NCBI RefSeq assembly: GCF_000002075.1
Contig: NW_004798145.1
Location: forward strand, 76,609 to 140,608
Source of the DNA: Aplysia californica
Taxonomy: Eukaryota > Mollusca > Gastropoda > Aplysiida > Aplysiidae
Direction: 5' to 3'
DNA length: 64,000 bases
Translations under genes and position numbers: made by a program
The notes under the pieces: model-generated
Seen by the model: only the letters and a program-made list of their open reading frames with translations
The model's database searches: none
Told to the model about the DNA's origin: nothing
Shown here: positions 12,140 to 26,203 of the stretch, piece by piece
Layout of the letters: each line of letters opens with the position of its first letter
Numbering within the stretch: the first letter of the stretch is position 1

Positions 12140-15100
12140 GGAGAGAGAGAGAGGGAGAGAGAGGGATGATGTTGGATTGGGGGGAGGGGGCAGACCGGGG
12201 GTGGATATACTCAGAGCACCAAAAACCCTGACCTCAACCCATCTTTTTGTACACACTGACAACAATTGTTAAGTGCATGGAAAATAGAAGACTGAAATAA
12301 CTTGGGATGAAGACAGAAACACAACCCACCAGTAGCATCTCCAATCACCCACTGAGTGTACTTGGGTATTGCTTCCCTAGCAAGCATAATCACACATAAT
12401 CTTAGTATAATTTGTGCAGTGTAGTGAAAACAATACTGGTTCCATCATTTACCTCTGGAAACTCATTATGACAGTACTGAGCACAAACAACTTATTCGTT
12501 TTACCTTTCCCCCTTTTTTTTCAGTGACAACACACACTGATTTCAAACAAAAAAACCACCCCAAAACTCTTGGTGATGAGATTCGCATTTGTGATGTAAT
12601 GGCTTAGCTTTTCACCATTGAGCACAGAATATGTGAGTTTGATTTCTGAGGAGGGGGGGGAGGGGGGCAGAACTAAGCTCTGGGGCCACAGATCAATGTC
12701 AAGATTCATCACACTATCACTATCTGTCTCTACTACTGGACCTATATCTAGATCGCAACGTTCACTGTTAGTAATCCCTGCAGTCTTCTCTTCCACTAGC
12801 CTCTACATTACTAGGGTTAGCATTGCTGCTGTAATCTTCTTCAGCACTAAAAAGGTCTAGATCCCACCCAGCCCATTAACATACGAGTCCATCAGTTTGA
12901 AAATATAGTGAGGTTCTTTCACCATTGTGCCATATGCGTTTTGGGTCGTCCGAGAAAAAAAAAGGAAATTTCATTCAGGTATCAAGGGATGTAACTAAAA
13001 AAATGCTCAATCAGCTCAAACAGGACAGCAATTACAAACCCGCAAAGACCAGCCATGAAACACACCAGGTGACAGTAGAAAATAAATGGGAAGCTCAAAA
13101 GTGGGGAGTTGTAATGACAATCCCTGACCATTGAATTTTCACGAGACACCTTGAGTAGGGGCAGCGAGTGAGTTAATACTCACTCAATTACAATCATTGC
13201 AATCATTGGTGATGAAGGCATTTTATAAGGTGTAGAGACACAGATCCTGTAACTCCCTCTTCCCCCACAACGTACCTGGCTCACATTCTTGTTCAGTAGA
13301 AAGACAGCGTAGTTGAACTGAAACTTCTCCTTGCCTTTGCTATATAACGGAAACCTGAGATATACATATATATATACATATTACACATTTGAAAAATTGT
13401 TGTTGTTTTTTTATGCAGCTGTAGCCTTGGGTAGAAAAAAATATCACAGGAAAACGTACCATTGGGTTATGAAAAAAATGTGACCTTAGATTTTGAATAA
13501 AAGAATGAACCATACGAGTGTCAAATTAAAAATTAAAACTGTTATCATAGATGAATCTCCAAAAACAATTAATATAAAAAAAATTAATAAAATGAATTGA
13601 GACTGCTAAATCATATTGAGGGCAGTAGAAAGAACTACGCAGAATGTGGGTAAAAGCGTTTCTTCATTCTTAGAGTCACTGTCAAAGCACAAATATTTTT
13701 TGACATTTTAGGGAACGTTTTTCTGAGTTGAATTGCATTCTGCACTTATAATCTTATTTTCGTCAAGATTTCAGCCTACGTCCGCTGGTTTCTGTCAAGT
13801 CATATCTTTTATCTCCCATCTTGTTGCATTTTGCTCTTTTTCTGCTCAATGTTTCATGCATTCACAGACTTATCCCACCAGCATCTGGGTGTGATGGTTA
13901 ATTGTTTGTTCGACTCACTCTCTATCCTTATCCGCTAGTTTGCTGTGCACATGATCTATGATCAAGGACCGGGAGCCCCGATGCACCATGGGATAGCGCA
14001 ACGGCATGTCCATGAAGTGGGACAACATCTGCGTCAGGTGACAAGTGAAGCCCAATGCCACGGCAACTCTGGTTTCGTCCTGACCTACAGGATATAAAAA
14101 GGAGGAAATCATTTTTTGTTGTTCTGAGAAAACTTTTTTAAAAAGGTGGTAACCTGAGACATTATGTCTCTTTTATTGGATTTATTGGCCACATATTAGT
14201 TTTAGTAAGAGTTCTACGGCCCTCACAACTGCATAAGGTCATATGAGCGTGTGCCATGAATAGGCAAGCGTGGGGTCAATTACTCTCTGCTTTATGTACC
14301 CGACAGTATGTGTAGAGAGTAAGAAAGTAAGTTTTGGATTTATAGTACATGAAACAAAATCCTGCAATACTGAGGAGCAAAAACAAGTAACAGGAACATT
14401 TACCATACAAATAACCGGAAACCTGAAAAATAAATTGACATGCACTTTGACAATTATTTTGTTTTGACAGGTGGAAAATAAATTGTCACAACATGTCCTA
14501 ACAAAGTAAAATCCAACATAGTTTAAACTGCAATAATGCCTCAATATTGAAATTCTGATCTAGAGAATTTAAATGCTCCACTAGATTTTTGTTATCATTT
14601 AGGGTAATAATAATAATCATAATAACATTGATATAATAATATAGCGCATTTTGACTAAAAAAGCCCAATGTGCTTTACAATAATACAAAGAACATAGTTC
14701 CAATAGCGATCCTTTCACTCTACCTCTCTCTCTCATCCTCTACCCACTACCTTTCACTACATGAACTTTAGTCCAATTTACCACATTTCTTTGTAGGAAA
14801 AGATCAAACTATGCAAAATACACCATTACAGAAATTTTGATTTCATAGTGACTGTACTATGATGCAATTATCAAGGATAATGTAGTACTCACAGGTCCAC
14901 TGTCAAAAATTTCTCATTAAAAAAATTGAAGTACTTTTAATAATTTTATCCCCTTTCTTTTACAAGTGGAGCAGCTAAAGAAAACAGGAATACCTATGGG
15001 GTTTTGTGAAAATAATTGAAAATTTAAGAAGTTCCATTTGCGAACAAAAATACAGTTAGTAAAGACATGCAGAGAATATAATAGTTTTGAAAATTGATTT

Positions 15101-18100
15101 CAGGGAGATTTTGTCAAATTTCGTTGAATTGAGCAAAAATGGCATTTTTAAAAAATCCATCCATGAGAGGGAACCTGGCTGGCCCCTTATTTTTTACTGA
15201 ATAAAAATGAAATCGATAGGCTGTAAAAAAACATGTATAGAGGGTGAACTTACCTTGATAATCTTCCGCATTGGGTAATTTTACTTTGACTATGTAGAAG
15301 TTTTGCTTCTCATCCTGAGGACACAAGAGGAATATCATTTAAAGAGATTGTGAGTAGCAAATTAACATTGGCCAATCCTGGCTGAGAGGGATACAACTTC
15401 CCAGTAGACAGACAGACACACATGATCTCAAAATTTGCCACCAATTTCTTGAAATAGACCTGCATGTGAGCCTCAACCAGATTGTCTGAAAATTTTGCGA
15501 AACCCCCCTCCCCCCGCACCCCATGAGAGCTTTTGTGGGTGTCATAAAAAGGACTTCCGAGTAGTGAGCGACCACCCCAACAAATACAATAAAGAAGAGA
15601 CCTAACCCTACCAAGAAAGAACCTGCAACAGGCCTCATGTAAAAAGGCCAGCACAAGTCCAAAATGACAAAAAAAAAAAAAAAAGTAAAAACCACACTCC
15701 AAAACAAACAAGGAGCATGTATGGTCTACATCTAGATCTACTTTGCTATAATAGGGTTTGATACAATTTAGAATTGGAATATGAACCCTCCATATAGATC
15801 TAGATTCTAGATCTAGATATCTAAATAAATCTAGATCTAGATCTAGATGTTGTAGAACAAGTGAATAGGAATAGGCCTTGAACTAGAAATCCGCATCTGA
15901 TTCCGAACAATGGGACTCAGCTGAGTCTAGATTCTAGATCTAATCTAGATCTAGATTCTATAAATAAATAATTCACGCACCTGATGAAAATGCTTTTTAC
16001 CAACATTAATATTACAGCACAACCTATGATAGGGTTTGACACAATAGAATTGGAATATGAATCCTCCATTGAAGTCTATAATGATCTATATAAATCTAGA
16101 TTTAGAAATCTAGATCTAGATTCTATTAGTATTCGCATTTCTACTCAGGTTCCGACAATTATGTTGGAAACGCCGAAGTCGGCACGAAAACGAAAGTGCC
16201 GACAAACCCGACGGGAGAAAAAGGGGGTGCTGGCAGTCGGCCAGGTCTCGTACTACGCACATTGACTAATACAGGTGGGCCTAGCGATAGCATCGGCCGG
16301 CTCGCGGGTGTCAGATTTCAGACGATTGTCGGCAAACATGCAGGTCTACTGAAACTTCTGGCCATAGCCACTTTTGGGGATATCTATAGAACTTAAGGGC
16401 ATTCATAATAATATACAGAAATTTTGACTTAAATAGATTATTTCTGGCTTACTTTTGTAATCTGAGCCCAATGTAGCATACAAAAGATTAGTCACAGACC
16501 ACTCAAGATTGAAATTAGAACTTCAAGAAAAACAATGTGAGATTATCAAGTTCGTCAGAAAACTGATATATAGATCTACACGTTTTTACACCAACTTCGT
16601 ATCTTGCAATTTTCATTCTTTAAACCTGCACTATATTAAGACATGATGTAAAACAGTTTCCGGGAAAACTGTAAAGTAGACAAAAATAAATTTTCACTTT
16701 GTTCTGGACTTACAGTTTGAAATTTATTAACATCCATACATTGTTTAAAGAAAATTTGGCCCATATATCTAGTGAAAATTAAAATAATTTCAGTGGTCAA
16801 GTAAAATTGTGAAGGAAAGTCTAAAATGACAAACACAATACCTTTCGTTAGGTGTAAGTTTGGTCACAGGTCGCAAACAAATGTGAAGTGTATAGCATTA
16901 AAAAATATCTTCTGCATAACCTTCAGATTTGCGATGTCTTTTAAACTACAACAGGTACATTGGGGTTCCTTCATGACTTGCAAAGCCTATAGAGCCAAAG
17001 CTTACAGCAATAGCTTCCATAGCAACCTTTAGAGAACTCATATCAGATGCTAGAATAAAGCAGGTCACTCCCCCCCCCTCTCTGTGGGAGGGAGGGGATG
17101 GGGGAGGGGAAACCAATAGCTCAGTTGGTATCAGGCTAGGCTATGGTGCAGATGGCTGTTAGTCAAATCCAAAGAGTGGCCTCTTGAGTTGCAGGGCTGT
17201 TTGGTAAATTTTCAAGGAGTACTTCCACCCATATAGCTCTGTAATGGCAGAGATGGGATGACAATCTCAGGGATCCTGCCTCGTAGATGTCTTTGTAGCA
17301 TTGAAGAGGGAGGTAAACTCATACAACTACAAATTCAAGACCTGATGGTATAGACATCTAACCCCAGAGAAGTAGAGTCCATGTGGTCCTACCTCGTTAA
17401 TAGGGTAGATGTAGTGCGCCATTTCACTGATGATCTGTTTCCGTCTGTATTGCACTTGGGCATTCTCTTTGACTAACATCTCCCTGTGGACAGGCAAAAT
17501 GTCAATCAACTGATTTGTTTTAGTAAGCGTTTTATGGCACTTGTAAGACAATTAGGCAATATAAATGCTGAAGATTAGAGGTATTACAAGAGAGTAACAA
17601 ACACAAAAAAAGGAAGAGAGGTTAGGGCAATAGTTGTTTGATAGGAAAGAAAGAGTAAACCATACCTGTGCACTCACCAACCACAGGCAAAATGTCAATC
17701 AAGTGGATGAACATGCAGAAGGACAAAGGGCTGGTGAACTTGAGAGAAAAGAAAGCCTCTACAGCAACCTCAATCAACAACACTGCTGACAAAAAAACAA
17801 ACAAAAAAACTCCCAAACTCCCCCCCCCCCCCCACACCACCAACAACAAAACCCACCATGTGACATTCAGTTTCCCACTTCAGCAACTGGCTATATATTA
17901 TTGGCTGGCTGTTTAGATGTACCAAGCCTCACATTTTGAACATTCTTTTCATTGCAGGTTTTCAATCGGTGGCATTTGTTGCATGAGCTAAAAAAATGTT
18001 GTGTTGAATTAAGTTCTAAATTTGGAAAAAAAGTAAGAAAGGCTACAAGTATACATGAAGGATTGTTAAAAGAATGAAATAGTTTTTTTTCTCACAACTG

Positions 18101-21100
18101 AAAAATGTCGCTTTCTCAGCTTAGAACAGTTGAATACCTTGCTAAAGATATGTTCTCTGATAAAAAAGAATTCTGAAGATGTATATGAATCTGAAAAAAA
18201 AATATATTCAAAATCTTTTTTTGAACTTAAACACAACGTCTGAGCAGCCTACCTGGACTGTATATGCAAGGTTCTGTCTTCTTCGCATTTGTTGCCTCGA
18301 GAGGTCATGTGAGTGTGGTCTTTTCTGAGTTTTTCCACTGATTAGAAAAGCGTGAGATGATAATATTAATAATAATAATAATAAAATCAAATGAGCCTGA
18401 ACAAACACTGCTTCATGTTGCCAGCTACAGGACAGGCAATGACAGATAATGATGCAGATATTGTCCTTTAAATAACATAGTATATGCTTTAAATAACATA
18501 GTATATGCCGGGAACAGGATAGGTAATCACAGGTAGTCAGGCCAATATTCCATCTTTGTGTTATTGTAAAGCTCATTGAGCACTTTCCTTGTGGAAGTGT
18601 GCTAAATATACACGTATAGTGGAGTCTGCTTAAACCAAATACATTTTTATCTAAAAACAGCAGCAAAAAGAAAGAAAATAAAATCCCCGATTTTTACTTC
18701 TTTGTCTTTGTAAGAAAGCAATCGATTAAGCTAAAATGTGCCCATTTCTAAACCAAAAAGAATTTCAACAGTTATGTCAACGAAATCTTAACTAGCAACC
18801 CCCAAGTAATAAAAATCATCGAATCTTGTGAGCTTCAAGATAGCGAAACAAAAGAAATGGGACAAGAGAACCCATGTGCATTGATTGCGGTTCAGAAAGA
18901 GGCATTACCAGTGTACAGCTAGCCTACATTAATCACGTAAATCAGTACGTCTACACACAGTGTTTACACCTAGTCAAGCAAGGATAACGAGTGTGTGTGT
19001 GTCACGCGACCTTTGGTTGGTCATGACCTATTGTTTCTGCGAAGTTAGTTCACAAAGGCACTAGACATGAGCATGTGATCATATGTGGTGTGTTTCATTG
19101 TGTCACTGGCATCGGGCTTTATCACTAAATTATCACATCTCTAGACTAGCGCAGAGCAGAGCACAATGTGCAGAACAGTATGCTGATTACTTTTTCAAGT
19201 GTTCTGTGAGACTGTGAGTTTAAGCAAGCTGGCAATGTAGAAAAGAAAGTGCAAGGCGCACAGCCTGCAGATCAAATTGCAGTTACCAAAAAAGGCATCC
19301 ACAAGTCACACTGTTGACAATCATGGCAATTTGAGCAACCCTCTCTGGACCGAAAACAAGGCTAAACCAGAGAAAATCTAGCGGTACCATAGACGTCAGT
19401 GTAAGCAGACTCTACTGTATTCGTGTGTGTGCATAAAGAAAGATGCCAGTTGTCTGCAAAGCTATTTTTGAACAATGGGATGAAAAGGACAAAAAAGTTA
19501 TACCTGGTCAAAAATTTAGTTCCATTAGAAAACACATGTTTAACCATTTCTTAATAACACATTAAAACTATTTTATAATATTTTAAGTCTAAATATTTTT
19601 TATTAGCTATTTTTGCTACATGCTGTACTTCACCAAAGGTTAAAAATGTGCTAGAAATAGTGTTTATTTTTCCAAACTTTGTTTTTACACCTTGTGTTAC
19701 TAAATGTGGCATATCTTTAACTACTTAAGTGTTTAAAAAATCAGCGTGTTCAGCATAACATTTGCAACAAGAATATGCCCTTACTTCAACAACAAAATTT
19801 CCGACAACTGGGACTTGTCCCCAGGCACACACTTATATAATTTATTACAATAATTACACAAAATGATATAGTGTTGCTATTTGCGTATAAGTGTTGTGTT
19901 GTGTTGTGCTGATGAATTATTTGTATGAATGTATATGTATGAATGAATGCCACTGTAAAACAAATTCCCCCATGGGGATCAATAGAAGCCTATACTAATT
20001 TTGAAAAACTTTGATACAAGACTACACCTGTATGATACAGCTACTCACATCTTGCATCCTGCTCTGCCTTGAATTTTTCCAGCTTTTCTTCCTCTGCCTG
20101 CCTCTGCTGCGTCTGCCACAACAGCTCTCGACGGAGTTGTCTCACTTTCATTTCTAACATTTCTCTCTGCGATAACTGAAACATTAGCATTGGAATTCTA
20201 CACTTTCTGCTTCTAACAGTGAGTGGTTGGTGGGCACTCTAGTGTGGTTTGCTCCTTCTTTCCTATCAGATGCATCTATCGTCATTATCTCTACCCTTTT
20301 TCCTTTGTAAATGGTCGCTTTTAAGGACAAGCAGGCTGACCCAGATTTCGGGGGTTTCCAGAAATCTTGACCTACACCAAAAGTGGGCATTGCCGTACCT
20401 ATAGGAGAAGTTTGGTTCCATTGATATGTATATTTGTTTGGTTATAGAGAAAACTCTCCTTGTTTTTAATGAAAATGAACAAGGGGCAAAAACTTTACCT
20501 TCGATTTTCTCAAAACAGCATTTTTCGGGATGGCCCCCTTGTGCTTAAAAGCGACCATATTACTCTCTACTCTCAAGTAACATTTCTATTCTATTCTTCA
20601 GCACTTAGTGACCTGAGCTGCAACAGCAATAGATCTTTTACTAAAACTACATCAAACCACATTATCGTGAACACCTTTTGCAATGAAAGGTGGAGCCTTA
20701 CAGAAAAAGAATAATAATAATAATGTATGACATTTATATATATCGCCCAATCCTGATTTAAGTACACAGGCTCTGATGATATTACAAATACAGGTAGCAA
20801 CACATAAACAGTATGTTGTCTTCTGACTAACAATTTAGATATATCTTTTTAATCTAAAAACTAAAATGACTAAAGTTGGCTTGCAAATGAATTAAATGAT
20901 CAGATCTTTCTTAAATTACCAGGCAGTGCCTTCCTGATCTTGAGAACAAAACATACCTTCATTTTGTGTTCATGAGAAGAAACCTTACAGAGGCAAAGTG
21001 ATACCAAGACTAACAACCACACATGTAACATATGTGTAAGGAAAGTATCATCTTTATGTTATCTCAATTACATAATTAGAACACTATCACCACATGTTCA

Positions 21101-24100
21101 GCTGTAATCCATTAAGTCTTTCCACACCCCTAAGCAATAAACTTGCACTACCTTTTCAGAGTTCTCAGTGGAAGACAGTAACCTGTCTTCTATACTGGAA
21201 TGGATGCGTGTCACTGAAGCCTGTGTCTGTTTGATGGCCCTTCGCACAGTGTGGATCCTGGGGAAATCGTATTTCCACTTTTGTTTACAGCTCATTCATC
21301 TTATAAAATATTTCATATGAATAAGAAATCAACTGACGTCATCAAAAACAAATCCCCCCCCTCCACCACACAAAGCGAGCGATTTTGACAAATCTGGAAG
21401 TGTGACCCTAACAGTCTGAGTGGACATGGAACAATTGGCTTTTCAATTTTTTAAACATCAAAGAAAAATAAAAATCAAAATGGACTTTCTAAGCTAAAAA
21501 AAAAAGAGTAGTTGGCTTTCTAATGCCATAACACGAGTTGATGAAATGTAGGTCACACCATGATGAGTTTTGTGACAAAATGCGTTGTATCCAAAAAGTT
21601 GAAAAAGAGGAATGTACTCATTGTTTGATTCACATTACCATGTATGCCACTGAAGAAAACTAAAAAATCATGAATGGAAGTAGGATACAATCATTTTTTG
21701 TTACATTACATTTTGATACAACATATTTTAACTCTTAGTCAGAAGTCAGTACATCTAGTGACGAGGTCTTGTATATGTGCCACTGTGGCTGCTTATCTAC
21801 ACAGTAGAAGCTGGGGGGGAGGGGGGTGTAATCCTTTGTAGTAAGGAATAGTATTCTCTTATTTAGTCCATGACCTTATTGTGTTGCAAGTGCTGTAAAA
21901 CTCGTCTAAAACTAAAGAAGTCCAGTTTTTCACAGGAAGTTAAAAAAGAAATTAAACTTAAGTGTGCTCTATAAATAGCATGTTTGAAAGCAGTTCTCTG
22001 CATATTTTTACTTCTGTTTGTTTTAAGTTTTTAGGATGTTAACAAGAAACAGCTGTTTCGTTTACAAATGGGTATACTACACTGCAACATTGCTTTAAGA
22101 GACGTTCCTGACCAAGTGTCTCAAAAGAGGCCTAGAAATTGAAGAAAAAAAAAAGGCTTGTTTTTTCTTACCTTTTTTTTTCTTTCGGAAATTGTACTCA
22201 TTCATCATAAATATCTGCTTGCCTGGACTACAACTGTATCCTGGTATGTCAAATCTTCATTCTTTTCGAAAAATTTGGGTGGGTAATACATGCTTGCAGC
22301 TTGAAAACTACCTTTATTATGATGAAAATGCTAAATAATGCTTATTTTCAGTAACACTTGCTGTGACAAAACAGGAAATAGGTCTACAACTTGTAAGATT
22401 TAAAATAACTATAGATTCAAGATCCCATTTGCAATCTAAAGGGGGGAAAACCAGAATTTCAATAGGGAATAACCCAGTTTGTGAAAAAGTCCTTCATGTT
22501 CCCTTTCCCTCTCACAGCTGTCCATCGACACTGATGATAACTAAAGCAGTATACATGATACACCTTTGCCTGAGGGGGTAGAGAAAGTAGATTGTCTTAC
22601 TACCACTCTCCTCCCTTCAGATCTTCACCTTTTTTTTTGTTCGAAAAGAGAGCCATAGTCAGTGCTTGGAATAAAAGAAAGTGTGAGGGTGATTCTTATT
22701 ACTTACATGTATGATAAGGATATTCTAGGGGGGGGGGGGGGGGATCTTTTGAATTTCAAAATTTGGGCAAGTGTGTCCTACTCCTCTATGATCTTTAACC
22801 ACCAAAAGATCTTTGATATGCTCAACATGTAAACGGAACCTATGCACTTTATGATACCTGGACAAGTAATTCAAGTTGTATGATGGTTGCAGCTGGGATT
22901 GATCAACACTGACCACTGCGGGCACCTTATTTCTCGGGACTTCCTTGTCCAAAACCTGGGCAAGAATAAAAGACACAAATGACTCTTGTGATGAATTGTA
23001 AAACAGCATGAACAGACTAAAAGGAACGAATTGTCAACCTCAATGCTTTTCTGGAAGAATAGGAAAAGGCAAAAAAGGGGATGGAGGTTAAAAGACGAGG
23101 CCACAATGAAATGATTCCGACAATACCCCACTAAAATATATTTAAATAGGGAATTCAGTCAAACCTGGTCTAATGGCTACCTGCCAAAGACAATCATCTA
23201 TCCAAATGACCACTTCCTGCTTCCCCTCCTGCATACCCCCCCCCCCCTATAAAAATAAGATAAGATAATATGTTATTGTTCTTATGGGAAATTGTCTGTG
23301 GCTCTACAGGAATGGTCATAACACATGTGGATATGCATAGAATTTTAAAGCAAATTATTTTCATAAAAGCATTTCAAATATGAAAAGAAAAAGAAGACAT
23401 ATTATAATTACATTATGGTCCAAGACATCCATTTGCCAAAGACAACCTAGGACAATTTTGTCACTATTTTTATTTTCTACATTTTCCAAAATATGAAGAT
23501 TATACATTGCGTCATCTGCACTATTGCCTAATAATATGATACCAGCTGAGCTAACAATGCACCAAAAACTAAGACAGCCTGAGACAGCAGAAAAAGAGAT
23601 ACTATGGACGACCCACTCAGAGTTTTTGCGACTTTCCACCCAATAAAGCTGTGTGTACAATAGATAATAACTCACCCAATGGTCAAGAAGAGGTGTAGTG
23701 GCAGTGGCGTTATAGTGAAAGAAGTAGAAGTTGTACATCCCAAATAGGAATGTGTTGGTGGGGTGCTTGATGCCTGGGACCTGCAGCTGAAACACAAACA
23801 GTGAAACAAAAAATTGTAAAGGGATGACAACAATGCTATGATTTCAACAAAAATACTCCCCAAAAATTACATGAAATTATTATTTTTCTGGCTTTTCAAA
23901 ATACGATTTAAGACAAAGTAATTACTCGTGCAAGCTAGCTATTTTATCCTTGGCATTACCCACACTTATTCTGTCAACCAAAAATGTCTCCTCTTCCCTT
24001 AGACTTACTTAAAAATTTGATGGCGGACATTATTATTCATAATGTGTTTCCAATATATATCAAGTGGGTTAGATACAATAGACATCCTATTCCCACTTTT

Positions 24101-26151
24101 GAGACATAATTCACACAGAAATCCACAATCCTCCTCACTTTAAAGAACAATTTGATAGCTCTGACATTCTTTGCTTCAAATCAATCAAGTGGGATTGGCA
24201 ATATAGAAATACAAAACACTTTTGAGATGCAATCCAGACAAACAAGTAAAACTTACTGAGTTGGCAAAGAAGACCAAACCCGACAAGCAGACATGGCACT
24301 CGATTTTCACCTTGCATGTCTGCCCGTTGCCCATCCACACACGCACAACCAAGACTGACAGCTTCGTCAAGAGAATAACTTGGAATGAAAGAGGAACTAA
24401 AACACTCCGTTTGATGTTTGGCTTTAATAAAGGGTTTTACAACACTTGCAAAACAAACATGTCTTATTAGTGCCTCCTCCAATTAGAGGTGTTACTAGAG
24501 GATTACAAACACAAACAAATCAAGGAGGAGTGCTAAGGACAATTGATCATTTATTGGAAAGAAGGAGCAACCCACACCAGAGGACCTGCGAAACACTCAC
24601 ACACTCCCTTTCAAAACATGGAGCAAATCAAAGACTTCAATCACCAGCAAAGATTATATATATATTTAGAAATATATAGTCTCGCATATTTTCAGCTTCA
24701 CACTATGAATGAAAGCTAGAAAGAAATATATGCCTTTCTGGGTATTGACCACTTCCAAGGAGCTGTGCTTTACAATTTTGTTACTGCCAAAATACATTTT
24801 TTTGTTATTGAAGAGATGTTTAAATTAATAATGCACCGATCGACTCATTAGATCATATAGGATCAGGATTGAACCCTGCCTGTCAGGAACAAAGCGGACT
24901 GAGAGGGACACAATGTCCCAGCAGACAAATGTAGATGCTCATTAAAAAGAAGCTCCCAAATTATCATAGTTGACCTCATGCTATCATGTGAAGGCGAAGC
25001 ACTTAATTGCAACACAGCAGACGCTGGTCATATCCATTGCCCTTTCCCAAAAATTAATTGTAACACAGCAGACGCTGGTCATATCCATTGCCCTTTCACA
25101 AAAAATTAATTGCAACACAGCAGACGCTGGTCATATCCATTGCCCTTTCACAAAAATTAATTGCAACACAGCAGACGCTGGTCATATCCATTGCCCTTTC
25201 ACAAAAATTATCTTCAATAAACATCAACCTTCCCAACAGAAAGGGAGCGGGTAAAAATATTTCATGATATCATAGCACCCCTACAGCAATTTGGTTTTTC
25301 AGTATTCTCGGAATAAAACATGTGTTGAAAAATGGTCCCCTTGTACAGAAAAGTCATTGTAAGGATGTTTCAACAGTACATCAGATTTTGTTAGGACACA
25401 TCAACATATTCAACCTTTGATAAAGGATACACTTTGAGGTGAGATCCACTTCTGAGTCAAAACGATGTAAATCGAAACTTTGCCATGTGGGATTCTGAAA
25501 TTTAAAAAAAAGAAGTATTTCATCAAATAGGTGTGGTGACAAGGGAAAACACGACTTGATGGTCCAGATAAAGAATTCTTAATAACAATTGTTTCTTAAA
25601 CTACATTCAATTGTGAGTATTTTGCTTTTATTTCAACTAAATCCATCCATAAGAACCATAGATACAAATGTATGCCCTTATGAATAACCTGGGGGTAGCA
25701 AATTAAAAGCTGAGAAAATGGCCATTGAAGTAGATCACAGAAATTCAAGCTATCAAACTAAGTCATTAACCAAAGAAGCCACGTTGTCGTTTGTTGTCTT
25801 CCCGAAATTGAACTTGCCCCAATTCTTTTTAAGACTCGCATTCCATATAATGCACCGATCGACTCATTAGATCATATGGGATCAGGATTGAACCCTGCCT
25901 GTCAGGAACAAAGGGGATTGAGAGGGACACAATGTCCCAGCAGACAAATGGACTCGGCCAAAACTCAAAATTTCCTACCAACTGCAAAATGTTTAATTTG
26001 TCCTGCGTGGTCATATGACCTTATGCAGCTGCGAGTGTCATAAAACACTTACCAAAAAAAAAAGAAAAGAAAAAAAAGAAAAGAAAAACTTTAAAATAAC
26101 ATGCTTAAAGTAATTTTGAAATGGTTTTAGTAAGACAGGAATGCATAGAAA

Positions 26152-26203
<52 letters not shown>

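Noticed and set aside
15984-16265. Plus-strand frame of 93 codons in UVRAG intron 11
   Set aside because: It runs from satellite repeat into the GC-rich island, lacks exon signals and is antisense to UVRAG.
17622-17849. Minus-strand frame of 75 codons that could supply the missing UVRAG coiled-coil segment
   Set aside because: Its composition is hydrophobic and Phe-rich, and it runs through a SINE insertion. The exon at 18253-18337 fits in phase and sequence instead.
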